DNA of 64,000 nucleotides, from the NCBI RefSeq assembly GCF_002763455.1, contig NZ_NIXK01000007.1, forward strand, positions 1-64,000, given 5' to 3'. Positions 46,101-55,113 of this stretch are shown here, in pieces. The translations under genes were made by a program, and so were the position numbers. Source of the stretch: Lentibacillus sediminis (GTDB lineage Bacteria; Bacillota; Bacilli; Bacillales; Amphibacillaceae). A model generated the notes under the pieces. It saw only the letters and a list, made by a program, of their open reading frames with translations. It had not been told where the DNA came from and did no database searches. Position 1 is the stretch's first letter. The number at the start of each line of letters is the position of its first letter.

Positions 46101-47192
46101 GTGAAAGTGATGACCATATTAGGAACACGTCCTGAAATTATACGTTTAAGCCTTATTATACAGAAACTAAACAAGTATACTGATGACCATATTCTAGTGC
46201 ATACTGGCCAAAATTCTACCTCCTCATTAAGTGATGTATTCTTCAAGCAATTAAAGATTAGAACCCCTGATTATGTATTGTCAAACCATCAACAATCTTT
46301 AGGAGAACAATTATCCACGATGTATAAAAGTCTTGAAAGTATTTTCTTAAAAGAAAAACCTGATAAAGTTCTGATACTAGGAGATACGAATAGTGGGTTA
46401 AGTGCAGTCTTAGCGGAACGAATGGGGATTCCTGTTTTCCATATGGAAGCTGGAAACAGATGTTTTGACCTTGAAGTACCGGAAGAAAAAAACCGACGTA
46501 TTATTGATGCCATTTCAAGTTTTAATTTGCCCTACACCCCTCAAAGTAAAGAGAATTTAATAAATGAAGGCATCCCTAGGAATCGAATTATTGTATCCGG
46601 AAATCCGATATATGAGATTTTGGACCATTTTAAAAATGAAATTGAAAAAAGTGATATATTAGAAAAATTTTCATTAACAAAAGGTCAATACTTTTTAGTT
46701 ACATCACATCGAGCAGAAAATGTTGATCATGAAGATCGTTTGCTGGAAATTATGGAGGGGATTAATATTCTTGCTGAAACATACAAAAGGAGAATTATAT
46801 GCAGCATTCATCCCCGTACTAAGTCAAGGATCGAAAGCAGTTCAAAATTAAAGGTTCATCCATTAGTAGAATTTTATGAGCCGCTTGGGTTCTTTGATTT
46901 TGTGAAACTGGAGAAAAACTCTTTTTGTGTACTAACAGATAGTGGGACAGTACAGGAAGAATGTTGTTTGTTTCATATTCCTACTGTAACCATTCGCAAA
47001 ACAACTGAAAGACCAGAAACGATTGAGTGTGGGAGTAATATGTTATCGGGCATCAATGCAAATCAAATTGTAAATTCAGTTAAGGTAATGACAAATCAAC
47101 CAAAAACTTGGTCTATTCCGGAAGGATATAATCACAAAAATGTTTCAGACAAAGTCATTAAAATAATATTGGGAGGTATAAAAGTTGTTTAG
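46101..47192 (+). CDS. UDP-N-acetylglucosamine 2-epimerase, non-hydrolysing (WecB/CapG-like)
   Basis: 363 residues. N-terminal KVMTILGTRPEIIRLSLII, GDTNSGLSAVLAERMGIPVFHMEAGNR and SHRAENVDHE, then TDSGTVQEECCLF and TERPETIECGSNML define the family, which interconverts UDP-GlcNAc and UDP-ManNAc or the 6-deoxy analogues. The GTG at 46101 is 7 bases behind TAGGAGG; the ATG at 46095 is too close to it. First of four sugar-nucleotide genes; its end overlaps the next gene. Confidence 0.92.
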   Translation: MKVMTILGTRPEIIRLSLIIQKLNKYTDDHILVHTGQNSTSSLSDVFFKQLKIRTPDYVLSNHQQSLGEQLSTMYKSLESIFLKEKPDKVLILGDTNSGLSAVLAERMGIPVFHMEAGNRCFDLEVPEEKNRRIIDAISSFNLPYTPQSKENLINEGIPRNRIIVSGNPIYEILDHFKNEIEKSDILEKFSLTKGQYFLVTSHRAENVDHEDRLLEIMEGINILAETYKRRIICSIHPRTKSRIESSSKLKVHPLVEFYEPLGFFDFVKLEKNSFCVLTDSGTVQEECCLFHIPTVTIRKTTERPETIECGSNMLSGINANQIVNSVKVMTNQPKTWSIPEGYNHKNVSDKVIKIILGGIKVV

Positions 47193-48171
47193 TAATCAAA
47201 CTATTCTAGTGACGGGTGGTACAGGTTCTTGGGGCTATGAATTGGTTAGGCAGCTATTAAAAGAAAATCCAAAAGAGATTCGCATTTTTACAAGAAATGA
47301 ATCGAACCAATTTACCATGAAACAGGAATTTAGCAGCCATCCAAAAGTACATTTTATTATTGGCGACATTAAAGAAAAGGATGCATTAATCGAAGCATGT
47401 CACGACGTTGATTTTATTTTTCATTTGGCAGCGCTAAAGCATGTCCCAGTGTGTGAAGATCAGCCAATTGAAGCATTAAAAACTAACGTTGTAGGAACAC
47501 AGAATGTGATAGATGCAGCTATAGCCTGTAATGTTCATAAAGTGGTGCATATTTCCACAGACAAAGCTGCTGATCCTACAAATTTCTACGGTCTATCAAA
47601 GGCGATGGGCGAGAGATTAATTATACATGCTAATACTCTTAAAACTAATACAAGATTCGTATGTATTCGTGGTGGCAATGTTCTAGGTACAAATGGAAGT
47701 GTCATACATGTGTTTAAAAGGCAAATTCAAAAAAAACAAAAGGTTGGAATTACCGACCCAAATATGACGCGTTTCTTTTTAACTATTCAGGATGCTATTA
47801 AATTATTGTTTAAGGCAACTTTTGAAAGTTTAGGCGGAGAGATTTTTGTGATGAAGATGCCTGCGTGTAAGATTGCTGATCTTGCCCACGTTTTAGTAGA
47901 TGCTTCTAATAAAGAAAATGTGGAGATTGAAATACTTGGTATTAGACCCGGAGAAAAAATTAACGAATTACTTCTAACTAAACATGAAAGCCAAACAACG
48001 ATTGCTTATGATGAGGAATATTATGTTATTCTGCCGACCATTCACATTCCAGGATTAAAGGAGCATTATTCTAATTATAAACCTATAAATTTAGAAAGCT
48101 ATCATTCCGGCACAGGCTTAATGAATCGGAATGAGATTAAAACGATGCTCATGAAAGGCGGGTTTATCTAA
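47185..48171 (+). CDS. UDP-GlcNAc 4,6-dehydratase-like SDR (CapE/FnlA group)
   Basis: 328-residue extended SDR enzyme. NAD-binding VTGGTGSWGYELVRQLL, then DVDFIFHLAALKHVP, the catalytic region HISTDKAADPTNFYGLSKAMGE (Tyr-x3-Lys) and VRGGN-like IRGGNVLGTNGSV. This matches the FlaA1/CapE 4,6-dehydratase (and 5-epimerase) group acting on UDP-HexNAc. TTG start behind GGGAGG, overlapping the epimerase gene; the next gene starts right after the stop. Product is likely a UDP-4-keto-6-deoxy-HexNAc. Confidence 0.9.
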   Translation: MFSNQTILVTGGTGSWGYELVRQLLKENPKEIRIFTRNESNQFTMKQEFSSHPKVHFIIGDIKEKDALIEACHDVDFIFHLAALKHVPVCEDQPIEALKTNVVGTQNVIDAAIACNVHKVVHISTDKAADPTNFYGLSKAMGERLIIHANTLKTNTRFVCIRGGNVLGTNGSVIHVFKRQIQKKQKVGITDPNMTRFFLTIQDAIKLLFKATFESLGGEIFVMKMPACKIADLAHVLVDASNKENVEIEILGIRPGEKINELLLTKHESQTTIAYDEEYYVILPTIHIPGLKEHYSNYKPINLESYHSGTGLMNRNEIKTMLMKGGFI

Positions 48172-49011
48172 ATGAAATTATTGATCCTAGGTGGAAAAGG
48201 GATGGCTGGACATGTAATGAAGTCATATTTCATCCAAAAACAAGAATATGATGTATTTTATACATCAAGGGATTCACGGGATGCTAATAGTCTTTATATG
48301 GATGTTACGGATGTGAATAGAGTTGAAGAAATAATTGAGTCGGTAAAGCCTGATATAGTTATTAATTGTATTGGTATTTTAAATGATCATGCCACTAACA
48401 ATCCCTTAGTGGCTTTACAGTTAAACAGCTTATTACCACATCAACTATCAAAGTTAACTGAACGCTACGGTGGGAAATTAATCCAAATTAGTACAGATTG
48501 CGTTTTTTTGGGAAATAAAGGTGACTATACTGAAGATGATATACCGGATGGAAATTCTGTATATGCACGGTCTAAACAATTAGGGGAAATTATTAGCAAC
48601 AAACATTTGACCGTTCGTACTTCAATTATAGGTCCTGAGCTAAAAGATAAGGGCATAGGATTGTTTTACTGGTTCATGAAACAAGCAGGAGAAATTAAGG
48701 GGTATGAAAAAGTGCTATGGAACGGTATAACAACACTTGAATTAGCTAAGGCAACCGAAGAAATGATCAAAAATAACGTCACAGGCTTATATCATTTAGG
48801 TTCACAAACTAAAATTTCAAAATATGCTTTACTAAAATTAATACAAGAGGTTTTTGGAAAAGATGATGTGAAGATCATACAGGACCACACTATAGAACTT
48901 GATCGTACCATTAAAAGCACAAGAACCGATTATAGCTATGAGATACCTTCTTATTATGAGATGTTGGCAGCATTAAGAGATTGGATGATATCCAATGACA
49001 CAATCTCCTAA
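48172..49011 (+). CDS. RmlD-like NDP-4-keto-sugar reductase (SDR)
   Basis: 279 residues. Rossmann start LLILGGKGMAGHVMKSYF, CIGILNDHATNNPLVALQLN, STDCVFLGNKGDYTEDD and VYARSKQLGE with the Tyr-x3-Lys pair. This is the dTDP-4-dehydrorhamnose reductase family; beside the dehydratase it may reduce the 4-keto intermediate, in the place of CapF/FnlB. It lacks the C-terminal cupin of CapF. The end overlaps the next SDR gene by 17 bases. Confidence 0.88.
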   Translation: MKLLILGGKGMAGHVMKSYFIQKQEYDVFYTSRDSRDANSLYMDVTDVNRVEEIIESVKPDIVINCIGILNDHATNNPLVALQLNSLLPHQLSKLTERYGGKLIQISTDCVFLGNKGDYTEDDIPDGNSVYARSKQLGEIISNKHLTVRTSIIGPELKDKGIGLFYWFMKQAGEIKGYEKVLWNGITTLELAKATEEMIKNNVTGLYHLGSQTKISKYALLKLIQEVFGKDDVKIIQDHTIELDRTIKSTRTDYSYEIPSYYEMLAALRDWMISNDTIS

Positions 49012-49918
49012 ATTATTAATTACTGGGGCAAGCGGATTTACAGGTCAACATGCATGTAACTATTTTTTGAAAGCTGGATTTGATGTGATAGGCGTTACAA
49101 GAAAAAACAATCTTTCCGATAATGAGATTAAAATAGAGTCTTGTGATCTTACTAATAAAGATGAAGTAATAAAGCTAGTAAAAAAAACTAAACCTCAATA
49201 TCTTCTGCATTTGGCAGGTCAAAACCACGTTGGACATTCATGGATTGATCCGATTTCATCTTTGGAAGCAAATAGTATGTCTACTGCTTATTTACTTGAG
49301 GCTATCCGCCAAGAAAAATTAGCTTGTAAAATTATTATTGTCGGATCAGCTCTCCAATTTGACCTAGCTGACCTATCCACTCTTACCCATCCTTATAGTA
49401 TAAGTAAAACACTTCAGGTGGTAATCGCACAATCGTGGGCCTATTTATACGACATGCATATTGTCATCGCTAAGCCCTCGAATTTAATAGGCCCAGGTTT
49501 CTCAAATGGTGTTTGTTCTATCTTTGCCAAAAAAATCATCGATATGGAGGGAAATAACGCGGAAAAGATTCTTGAAGTAAATAACCTAAATGCTCGGCGA
49601 CATTTTGTAGATGTAAGGGATGTAATAAGTGCCTATGAAATTCTTTTAACAAAAGGGAAAACGGGGGAAATTTACGATATCGCTTCCAGTCACAGTTATT
49701 CATTAGAAGAAGTTATAAAAAGATTTAGGACCCTGACACCTGTTGACTTTGAGGTGAAAACCTCAATTAGTGATAAGGCAGAAGGAAAGATAGAAACTCC
49801 ACTTAATAAGGTCCTGGAATTAGGCTGGAAACAAACCATTCCAATGGAATCCTCTTTAAAGGACATCCTTGAATTTTATAGACAAATACCCGGACAGAGT
49901 AAGAAAAATAAGTATTGA
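48995..49918 (+). CDS. NAD-dependent epimerase/dehydratase (GDP-sugar reductase-like SDR)
   Basis: 307 residues. LLITGASGFTGQHACNYF, LLHLAGQNHVGHSW (typical of GDP-4-keto-6-deoxymannose reductase and GDP-mannose dehydratase relatives), the Tyr-x3-Lys pair in HPYSISKTLQ and RRHFVDVRDVISAYEILL. It probably acts on the same nucleotide sugar as the preceding enzymes or makes a second deoxysugar. Weak ribosome binding site, but translationally coupled to the gene before. Confidence 0.87.
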   Translation: MTQSPKLLITGASGFTGQHACNYFLKAGFDVIGVTRKNNLSDNEIKIESCDLTNKDEVIKLVKKTKPQYLLHLAGQNHVGHSWIDPISSLEANSMSTAYLLEAIRQEKLACKIIIVGSALQFDLADLSTLTHPYSISKTLQVVIAQSWAYLYDMHIVIAKPSNLIGPGFSNGVCSIFAKKIIDMEGNNAEKILEVNNLNARRHFVDVRDVISAYEILLTKGKTGEIYDIASSHSYSLEEVIKRFRTLTPVDFEVKTSISDKAEGKIETPLNKVLELGWKQTIPMESSLKDILEFYRQIPGQSKKNKY

Positions 49919-49934
49919 AAAGTGGTGAGCTTAA

Positions 49935-51191
49935 ATGAAAGATGTAGGGATTGTTATGCCTGTTTACAAGCAAGATCCTGTTTACTTAGAGTCGGCATTA
50001 AGATCGATTCTGCAACAGAGCTTCAAAAACTATTATTTTGTGATCGTTTCGGATGGCGCTCCACCGGAAACGGTTACTGTTATCAAAAATGTAACGAAGG
50101 GGGATGAGAGAGTACACCTTATTCTTAAAGAGAAAAATAAGGGAGTAGCAAAAACATTAAATGTAGGCTTTGATTATTTGATGAAAATTAAAGAAATTAA
50201 ATATCTAACATGGGTTTCTAGTGATAATATTTATTTCCCTAACTTTGTAGAAAAATTTAGAGAAGCGTTGATGCAAGGACCAGAGGAACTCGGATTGGTT
50301 TACAGCTCTTTTCGACACATCGATGAACATGGCAATCATATTTTAAATAATGATTTGTTAGCCTTTAGAAAATTTCAAGAAAAACCAAAAGAAAAACTTT
50401 TAGATTTTTGTTATATTGGAGCATCTTTCATGTATAAGAAGCAATACGCGGCTATGATCAGCGGCTATCGTATGGAGCCGGTAGAGGATTACGAATATTG
50501 GCTTCGGTTAACAGAATATTGCGAGATACAATATATCCCAGTTGAACTTATGGAATACCGAGCCGTATCTCAACACAGCATTTCAGCTCAGTTACAAAGT
50601 TCAATAGAACAGCATCGACGTTGGCGGTATACATTTAACTTAGCCAGACAGCAAGCACGTAACAGACGAGGAATTCCTTTCGAAACAACAATCATCCTTC
50701 CTATTCAACAATTCTCTGACAAAGTTGTTACTCAATATGAGAACATTCTTGAACAGTCATATAGTAATTATAAGCTATTAATTCTAGATCTTTCTACACA
50801 TGAAAATGCATCTAGCGTACTAAAAGAAATTTCAGATCCTCGGGTTGCTTTTTTCAAATATCCCAATGCAGGTCTTGAAAAGGCACTTAAATATGGAATT
50901 GAAGCAGCTGATACACCATATACATTATTGTATGGTTACGACTATTTTCCAAAGGCATTGGATTCTCTCTCTAACTTAGTAGAAGTACACGATAAACTTT
51001 CATGCGAAATTGAGTACGATAATGTAGTATCTACCTTTTTTTTGAATGGGTTAACCCCTCTCCCAAAACAAAAAGTTTTTCAAACAAATGCTGGACCTAT
51101 TAGCTATAATACATTTTTAGAACAGCTAAAACCAAATTTTTGTAACCTTTATCGGTCTAAGATGTTAAAAAAGCTTATTAGTAAAGGCTAA
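49935..51191 (+). CDS. GT2 glycosyltransferase with two GT-A-like halves
   Basis: 418 residues. The N-terminal half is a complete GT2 domain (VGIVMPVYKQDPVYLESALR, IVSDGAPPE, and the DXD-like SSDN near 95-98). From about residue 245 a second, degenerate GT-A-like domain begins (TTIILPIQQFSDKVVTQYEN, LLILDLSTHENASSV, ALKYGIEAADTPYTLLYG) without a DXD. It should transfer a sugar in the cytoplasm to a glycan or protein. It follows the sugar-nucleotide genes by 16 bases, so likely the same operon. Confidence 0.88.
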   Translation: MKDVGIVMPVYKQDPVYLESALRSILQQSFKNYYFVIVSDGAPPETVTVIKNVTKGDERVHLILKEKNKGVAKTLNVGFDYLMKIKEIKYLTWVSSDNIYFPNFVEKFREALMQGPEELGLVYSSFRHIDEHGNHILNNDLLAFRKFQEKPKEKLLDFCYIGASFMYKKQYAAMISGYRMEPVEDYEYWLRLTEYCEIQYIPVELMEYRAVSQHSISAQLQSSIEQHRRWRYTFNLARQQARNRRGIPFETTIILPIQQFSDKVVTQYENILEQSYSNYKLLILDLSTHENASSVLKEISDPRVAFFKYPNAGLEKALKYGIEAADTPYTLLYGYDYFPKALDSLSNLVEVHDKLSCEIEYDNVVSTFFLNGLTPLPKQKVFQTNAGPISYNTFLEQLKPNFCNLYRSKMLKKLISKG

Positions 51192-51223
51192 TCTGTACCC
51201 TTTGTAAAGAACAATTTAAAAAT

Positions 51224-51440
51224 GTCTAGGAAACTTTCTGAAGATGATTCCTGTATTGAGCAGGGGTCATCTTACTTTAAATTCCATTGGTATCTGTAAT
51301 GGTTATAATAAATCATATATTGTTTGATTTCCTTCTTTAACTCATCTAATGCGGAACATTTATAGAAGATTCATCTTTAAATGACCAAAAAAGGATTCAA
51401 AAAAGTGACGTTAGGTTCTTTATCGATACAGGAGCAAGTT
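51224..51440 (-). pseudogene. IS3-family (IS150-like) transposase relic, C-terminus
   Basis: Reading the minus strand with frame changes gives ESFFGHLK, then ELKKEIKQYMIYYNHYRYQWNLK and MTPAQYRNHLQ-like endings, the standard end of IS3 OrfB integrases. Only the last ~70 codons remain, with stops and frameshifts. The rest of the gap to 51590 shows nothing definite. Confidence 0.75.
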
Positions 51441-51739
51441 AACATTTTTTCTTCAGCTAACTTTATAATCTCTGCCCATGGTGTTAATTACTAACCTCGC
51501 CTCCTTTTGTGACCCAACTATTCCATTTTCGAATCTAACTATTACACTTTCGGTTCCATATCCTTACACTTTTCATTCCGAAAACGATGGTTTTAGTTTT
51601 GATCATCTAACCAACATTTAATGGATTCTGTAATGGTAAAGGTTGTTTCTTTAACTTCACCCATCAACATGCTTATAACCCCCCCAAGTGTGATTTCCTC
51701 CTGATAAGGATTGTGTTTAATTGCCGGGCGAAGCACAAG

Positions 51740-51825
51740 AGTAAATAGCATGGCAGTGTGCGGTAAATTCCTTGGCAATCAGTGGTAAAAAACATGGCAA
51801 TGGGGGTAAAGTCTCGCGGCAGTAA
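51740..51825 (-). repeat. 22-bp-period end of an IS21-like element
   Basis: GTAAA occurs at 51741, 51763, 51785 and 51806, each followed about 10 bases later by (T/C)GGCA, giving four units of about 22 bp. On the minus strand the unit reads TTTACC-N-TGCCA. Multiple short direct repeats at the ends are a feature of IS21-type elements, and the same unit precedes the istB-like relic at 53.86 kb in the other orientation. Confidence 0.65.
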
Positions 51826-51988
51826 TCAATGATTGGATAAATTGCGTAAATTTTAAAGTTGAATGTGTTTGTTTATTATCAAAATTTATAATAATTTTTA
51901 TATAAATTTTTCCTTAAAAGTACAGACAAACATCTACTCTAAAAAGGAAAAAATACATAAAATAATAAAAACTAGGAGGGAATCCGCT

Positions 51989-53770
51989 TTGGAACACAAT
52001 ATGTTTCTTACGTTTAAAGGTAATTGCTGTGTAAATACTAAAGATCAATTATTTATCAGATTAAAGAATACTTTTACCATTGAATTTTGGGCGAAACCAG
52101 AAGGTACTCACGGTGTTGAACAAGAAAAGAGGAGAGGTAATTCAGGAGCTACAAATCAGAGGTTTGTAATTGTACCAGTTTATGGTGCATATGGAGACGG
52201 GAACTCTGAACGAGCTGGCATTGGAGTATCTGTCGGGACAAATGGTGTTTCCGTATATGAACATGCAACAAATCATTTTACTACGACGTTAGTATTGGAA
52301 ACGTCGTTAAGTGATTGGACACATATAGCAATTGTTTATACGAATAAAACTCCGATGTTATATATAAATGGAAAATTCGCCAAAAGAGGGTTAACTAGTT
52401 CGAAGAAAACTGTGGTCCCATCAGGAGTTCTCGGAGGAATGATTCCTCATGGATTCTATATTGGAAGTCTTAGAGAAGTTAAGATTTGGAGTACAGCTAG
52501 GACAAAACATGAAATAAACCAAAATATGAACAACGAACTTACTGGCAACGAAACAGGTCTATTTGCTTACTGGAAATTGAATGAAGGACTTGGATTAGTG
52601 GCCAAAGATGCTACCATAAATGCAAACCATGGTACGATCAAAGGTGCAAAATGGAGAGTTCCTCAAAGTGTAAATCAACATCTAAATAATGAAATGAATA
52701 TCTTGTTTACATTCTTTGTTCCTAGTGGAGGGGTTGAAACATTAAATAGACAACGTTATTATGCATTAAATAAAAAGGGAATCAACTGTCATTTTTTATA
52801 TACACAAGAAGGAACAGGTCTTCAAAATAAAATTGATACTTCTATTTTTGTTACAAACAACGATGATGAAATAAAAAATATTATTCTAAATGGGAACTAT
52901 GAAGCGATTGTGGTTGGATCTGATCTTCTTCTCCTGCAAAAAATTAAAAAGTTTGGATATCAAGGATCCTTAATTTATGAAATTCAAGGTTTAGGTTTTA
53001 ACAAGGATTATGCGGATCACTATTTGAAAAGTCATGCTTCTGTTATAAACAATTATTGTGATGCTATTTTGTATCCCAAAACACCTCACCTTATTCAAAC
53101 ATTTGAAAACAACTTTCCTCTCAAAGAAAAGTTTTGCTTTGACAACTGTTTTAATTCAGAAGAGTTTAGATACCAGATTCAGCCCAAAAATGATAAACCA
53201 ATAATTGGTTGGGTAGGGAGAATCGAGGAGAACAAAAATTGGAACGACTTTCTCTTGATTGGAGCAGAATTAATTAAAGAAAATCCTACAATTCAACTAT
53301 GGATGTTTGAAGATAATACTATAGGAAAAAAATCAGAGCGGATTGCTTTCGAACAAAAAATCACTGAGCTAAATTTAAAAAATAATCTTACTGTCTATGC
53401 AAATCAACCACACTCCAAAATGGCTGATTACTTTTCTATCATTGGAGATTCTGGAGGTTTTCTATGTTCAACTTCTAAGGTAGAAGGGTTTGGATATGCT
53501 GTTCTTGAAGCAATGATATGTAGATGTCCGGTCCTATCAACCGATTCAGATGGTGTACGCAGTTTCATAAAGCATGACATAACAGGGAAATTTTTCGAAT
53601 CAGGAAATATAAATGCAGCTGTAAAAGAGGCGCAAGAGTTAATGTCAAAGAGTGGATTAAGAGAGGAAATAAGGTTAAAAGGTGTAAAGCATATTGAAGA
53701 AAATTTCTCTCCAGATAAATATACTAAAAACTTTATAAATATGATTCTTTCCTTAAGAAATAAAAGTTAA
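51989..53770 (+). CDS. LamG-GT4 fusion glycosyltransferase
   Basis: 593 residues from a TTG 8 bases behind AGGAGGG; a frame opening 126 bases earlier has no ribosome binding site. Residues about 1-230 are a LamG/concanavalin-like jelly roll (FTIEFWAKPEG, DWTHIAIVYTN, PMLYINGKFAKRG, GFYIGSLREVKIW, LFAYWKLNEG). From about 245 a GT-B fold of the GT4 family follows, with IIGWVGRIEENKNWNDFL near 404 and the donor-binding VEGFGYAVLEAM near 497. There is no signal peptide, so the lectin-like domain is predicted to be cytoplasmic. Confidence 0.88.
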   Translation: MEHNMFLTFKGNCCVNTKDQLFIRLKNTFTIEFWAKPEGTHGVEQEKRRGNSGATNQRFVIVPVYGAYGDGNSERAGIGVSVGTNGVSVYEHATNHFTTTLVLETSLSDWTHIAIVYTNKTPMLYINGKFAKRGLTSSKKTVVPSGVLGGMIPHGFYIGSLREVKIWSTARTKHEINQNMNNELTGNETGLFAYWKLNEGLGLVAKDATINANHGTIKGAKWRVPQSVNQHLNNEMNILFTFFVPSGGVETLNRQRYYALNKKGINCHFLYTQEGTGLQNKIDTSIFVTNNDDEIKNIILNGNYEAIVVGSDLLLLQKIKKFGYQGSLIYEIQGLGFNKDYADHYLKSHASVINNYCDAILYPKTPHLIQTFENNFPLKEKFCFDNCFNSEEFRYQIQPKNDKPIIGWVGRIEENKNWNDFLLIGAELIKENPTIQLWMFEDNTIGKKSERIAFEQKITELNLKNNLTVYANQPHSKMADYFSIIGDSGGFLCSTSKVEGFGYAVLEAMICRCPVLSTDSDGVRSFIKHDITGKFFESGNINAAVKEAQELMSKSGLREEIRLKGVKHIEENFSPDKYTKNFINMILSLRNKS

Positions 53771-53861
53771 AAAATATTTTTTTGCAATCATGCATATCAA
53801 TATCTCGGACTTTTTTTCCTCAAGAAGCTCAATTGATTACGGACAACCAAATGTACCATCT

Positions 53862-53934
53862 CTGACATTTTATTTACCACGAAATGACAATAAATGCACC
53901 AGCAAGTGACAAACAGTTTACCACCTTCTATATA
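53862..53934 (+). repeat. 22-bp-period end of an IS21-like element, opposite orientation
   Basis: TGACA at 53863, 53885 and 53907 and TTTACC-like blocks at 53873, 53895 and 53917 give a 22-bp period, unit TTTACCACGAAATGACA. It resembles the reverse complement of the array at 51740-51825 and lies directly upstream of the istB-like relic. No other feature is seen between 53771 and 53970. Confidence 0.65.
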
Positions 53935-53973
53935 TTAATGAGCATGCCCACAAGCGTGACATCATTTATATAG

Positions 53974-54495
53974 GAGGTTTTTAGACTGGATAAAGGCTTG
54001 ATCATAAAACTCGCCAGTGGTGCTTATATCCATGATAGTCACAATATCATATTGAAGGGGCCGACTGGATCAGGTAAATCGGTCTTAGCAAGTGCATTTG
54101 GAGTAGCTGCCTGCCGCCAATTCTATAAAGTGAAATACATCCGTTTACCAGAGTTACTGGATGAACTGTCACTCGCAAAATTGGCTGCAGACGGCAGCTA
54201 CCGAAAAGGCATCAAAAAATATACAAAGGGTGATTTACTCCTCCTTGATGAATGGTTACTGACAGATTTATCAACAGACGAGGCAGCCATTCTTCTGGAG
54301 ATCACGGAGAATCGCCATAAGGCAGCTTCGACGATTTTCTGTTCCCAAATCGATCCCAGCGGATGGCATTTAAAATTAGGAAATGAGACCATTGCGGAAG
54401 CCGTTTTAGATCGTATAATCCACGACTCCTATCAAATCCAGATAGATGGGGATGTTTCTATGCGAGAGCGCCACGGATTGGGGGAAGTAAAATGA
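53974..54495 (+). pseudogene. IstB-like ATPase of an IS21 element, N-terminally truncated
   Basis: The frame (first possible start TTG at 53998, 165 codons) encodes the AAA+ helper of IS21 transposition: LASGAYIHDSHNIILKGPTGSGKS with the Walker A, LLLLDEWLL as Walker B, then STIFCSQIDPSGWH and AVLDRIIHDSYQIQIDG. The family's N-terminal ~80 residues are missing and there is no IstA gene, so it cannot mobilise on its own. GAGG-type ribosome binding site lies upstream, so it may still be expressed. Confidence 0.8.
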
Positions 54496-54707
54496 TCCCA
54501 GTAGAAGTGGAAAACCGTATAGCTAAATACTTCTTTCAAATGTATTTACCTGATGAAGTGTTGCTTCAAATTGAAGACAGACTATTACCCACCTGCATAT
54601 GATCTGAAGAAGAAGATTTGGATCATAATGAACTCGTTCGTTGGGCAATTAAGGTTATTGATGAGCAATTATTTTGGGATAAGAGCTTATTTGACGCTTT
54701 CGAGTAA
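54492..54707 (+). pseudogene. Small ORF split by an in-frame TGA
   Basis: Starting with the ATG that overlaps the istB-like stop, 36 codons (MIPVEVENRIAKYFF...RLLPTCI) end in TGA at 54600-54602; the same frame continues for 34 more sense codons (SEEEDLDHNELVRWAIKVIDEQLFWDKSLFDAFE region) to TAA. The two parts read as one acidic helical protein disrupted by a nonsense change. No family recognised; probably an accessory gene of the IS21-like element. Confidence 0.5.
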
Positions 54708-54909
54708 ATGAAAGTCTTATTTGTATATGGGGTTAAACTCAATGTTTGCGAGGGCTGTAACGATGTTCATAATGTCGCCTATTGTTGTACAAATTAACGC
54801 TTAATAATACATCTTTTAACATATACCTGGATCCGTGACAAAGAATTCCCAATGGTAAACTTCTCTATTAAAGTATGACTCCTGCCCTATGATTCGCAAC
54901 AAGTTATAA

Positions 54910-54951
54910 GGGGGTAAAGCCAATATTTTTGTTGGAATATTGGCTTCCCCC
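54910..54951. repeat. Long hairpin
   Basis: GGGGG and AGCCAATATT pair with AATATTGGCT and CCCCC around an 8-base loop, with a small internal loop. It touches the truncated end of the IS1380 relic. It could be a terminator or part of a mobile element. The stretch 54708-54900 shows nothing recognisable. Confidence 0.6.
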
Positions 54952-54953
54952 CC

Positions 54954-55082
54954 CTAAGCAACTAATCCGAAATTTAAAACTAAATCGTTGGTCGAAAATT
55001 TACCAGAAGGTAAACGTTCCAGGTCTAATTCCGTTTTGATTTTGTTATGAAATTGTTCTATGGTTCCATGATTATTAAATAC
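54954..55082 (-). pseudogene. IS1380-family transposase relic
   Basis: About 40 codons on the minus strand read NNHGTIEQFHNKIKTELDLE, then RLPSGKFSTNDLVLNFGLVA and stop. This is the conserved C-terminal YREK-like region of IS1380 transposases; all the rest is gone. Confidence 0.75.
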
Positions 55083-55113
55083 TGGAGTATTTTTTTAAAT
55101 TATTCATGAATAA

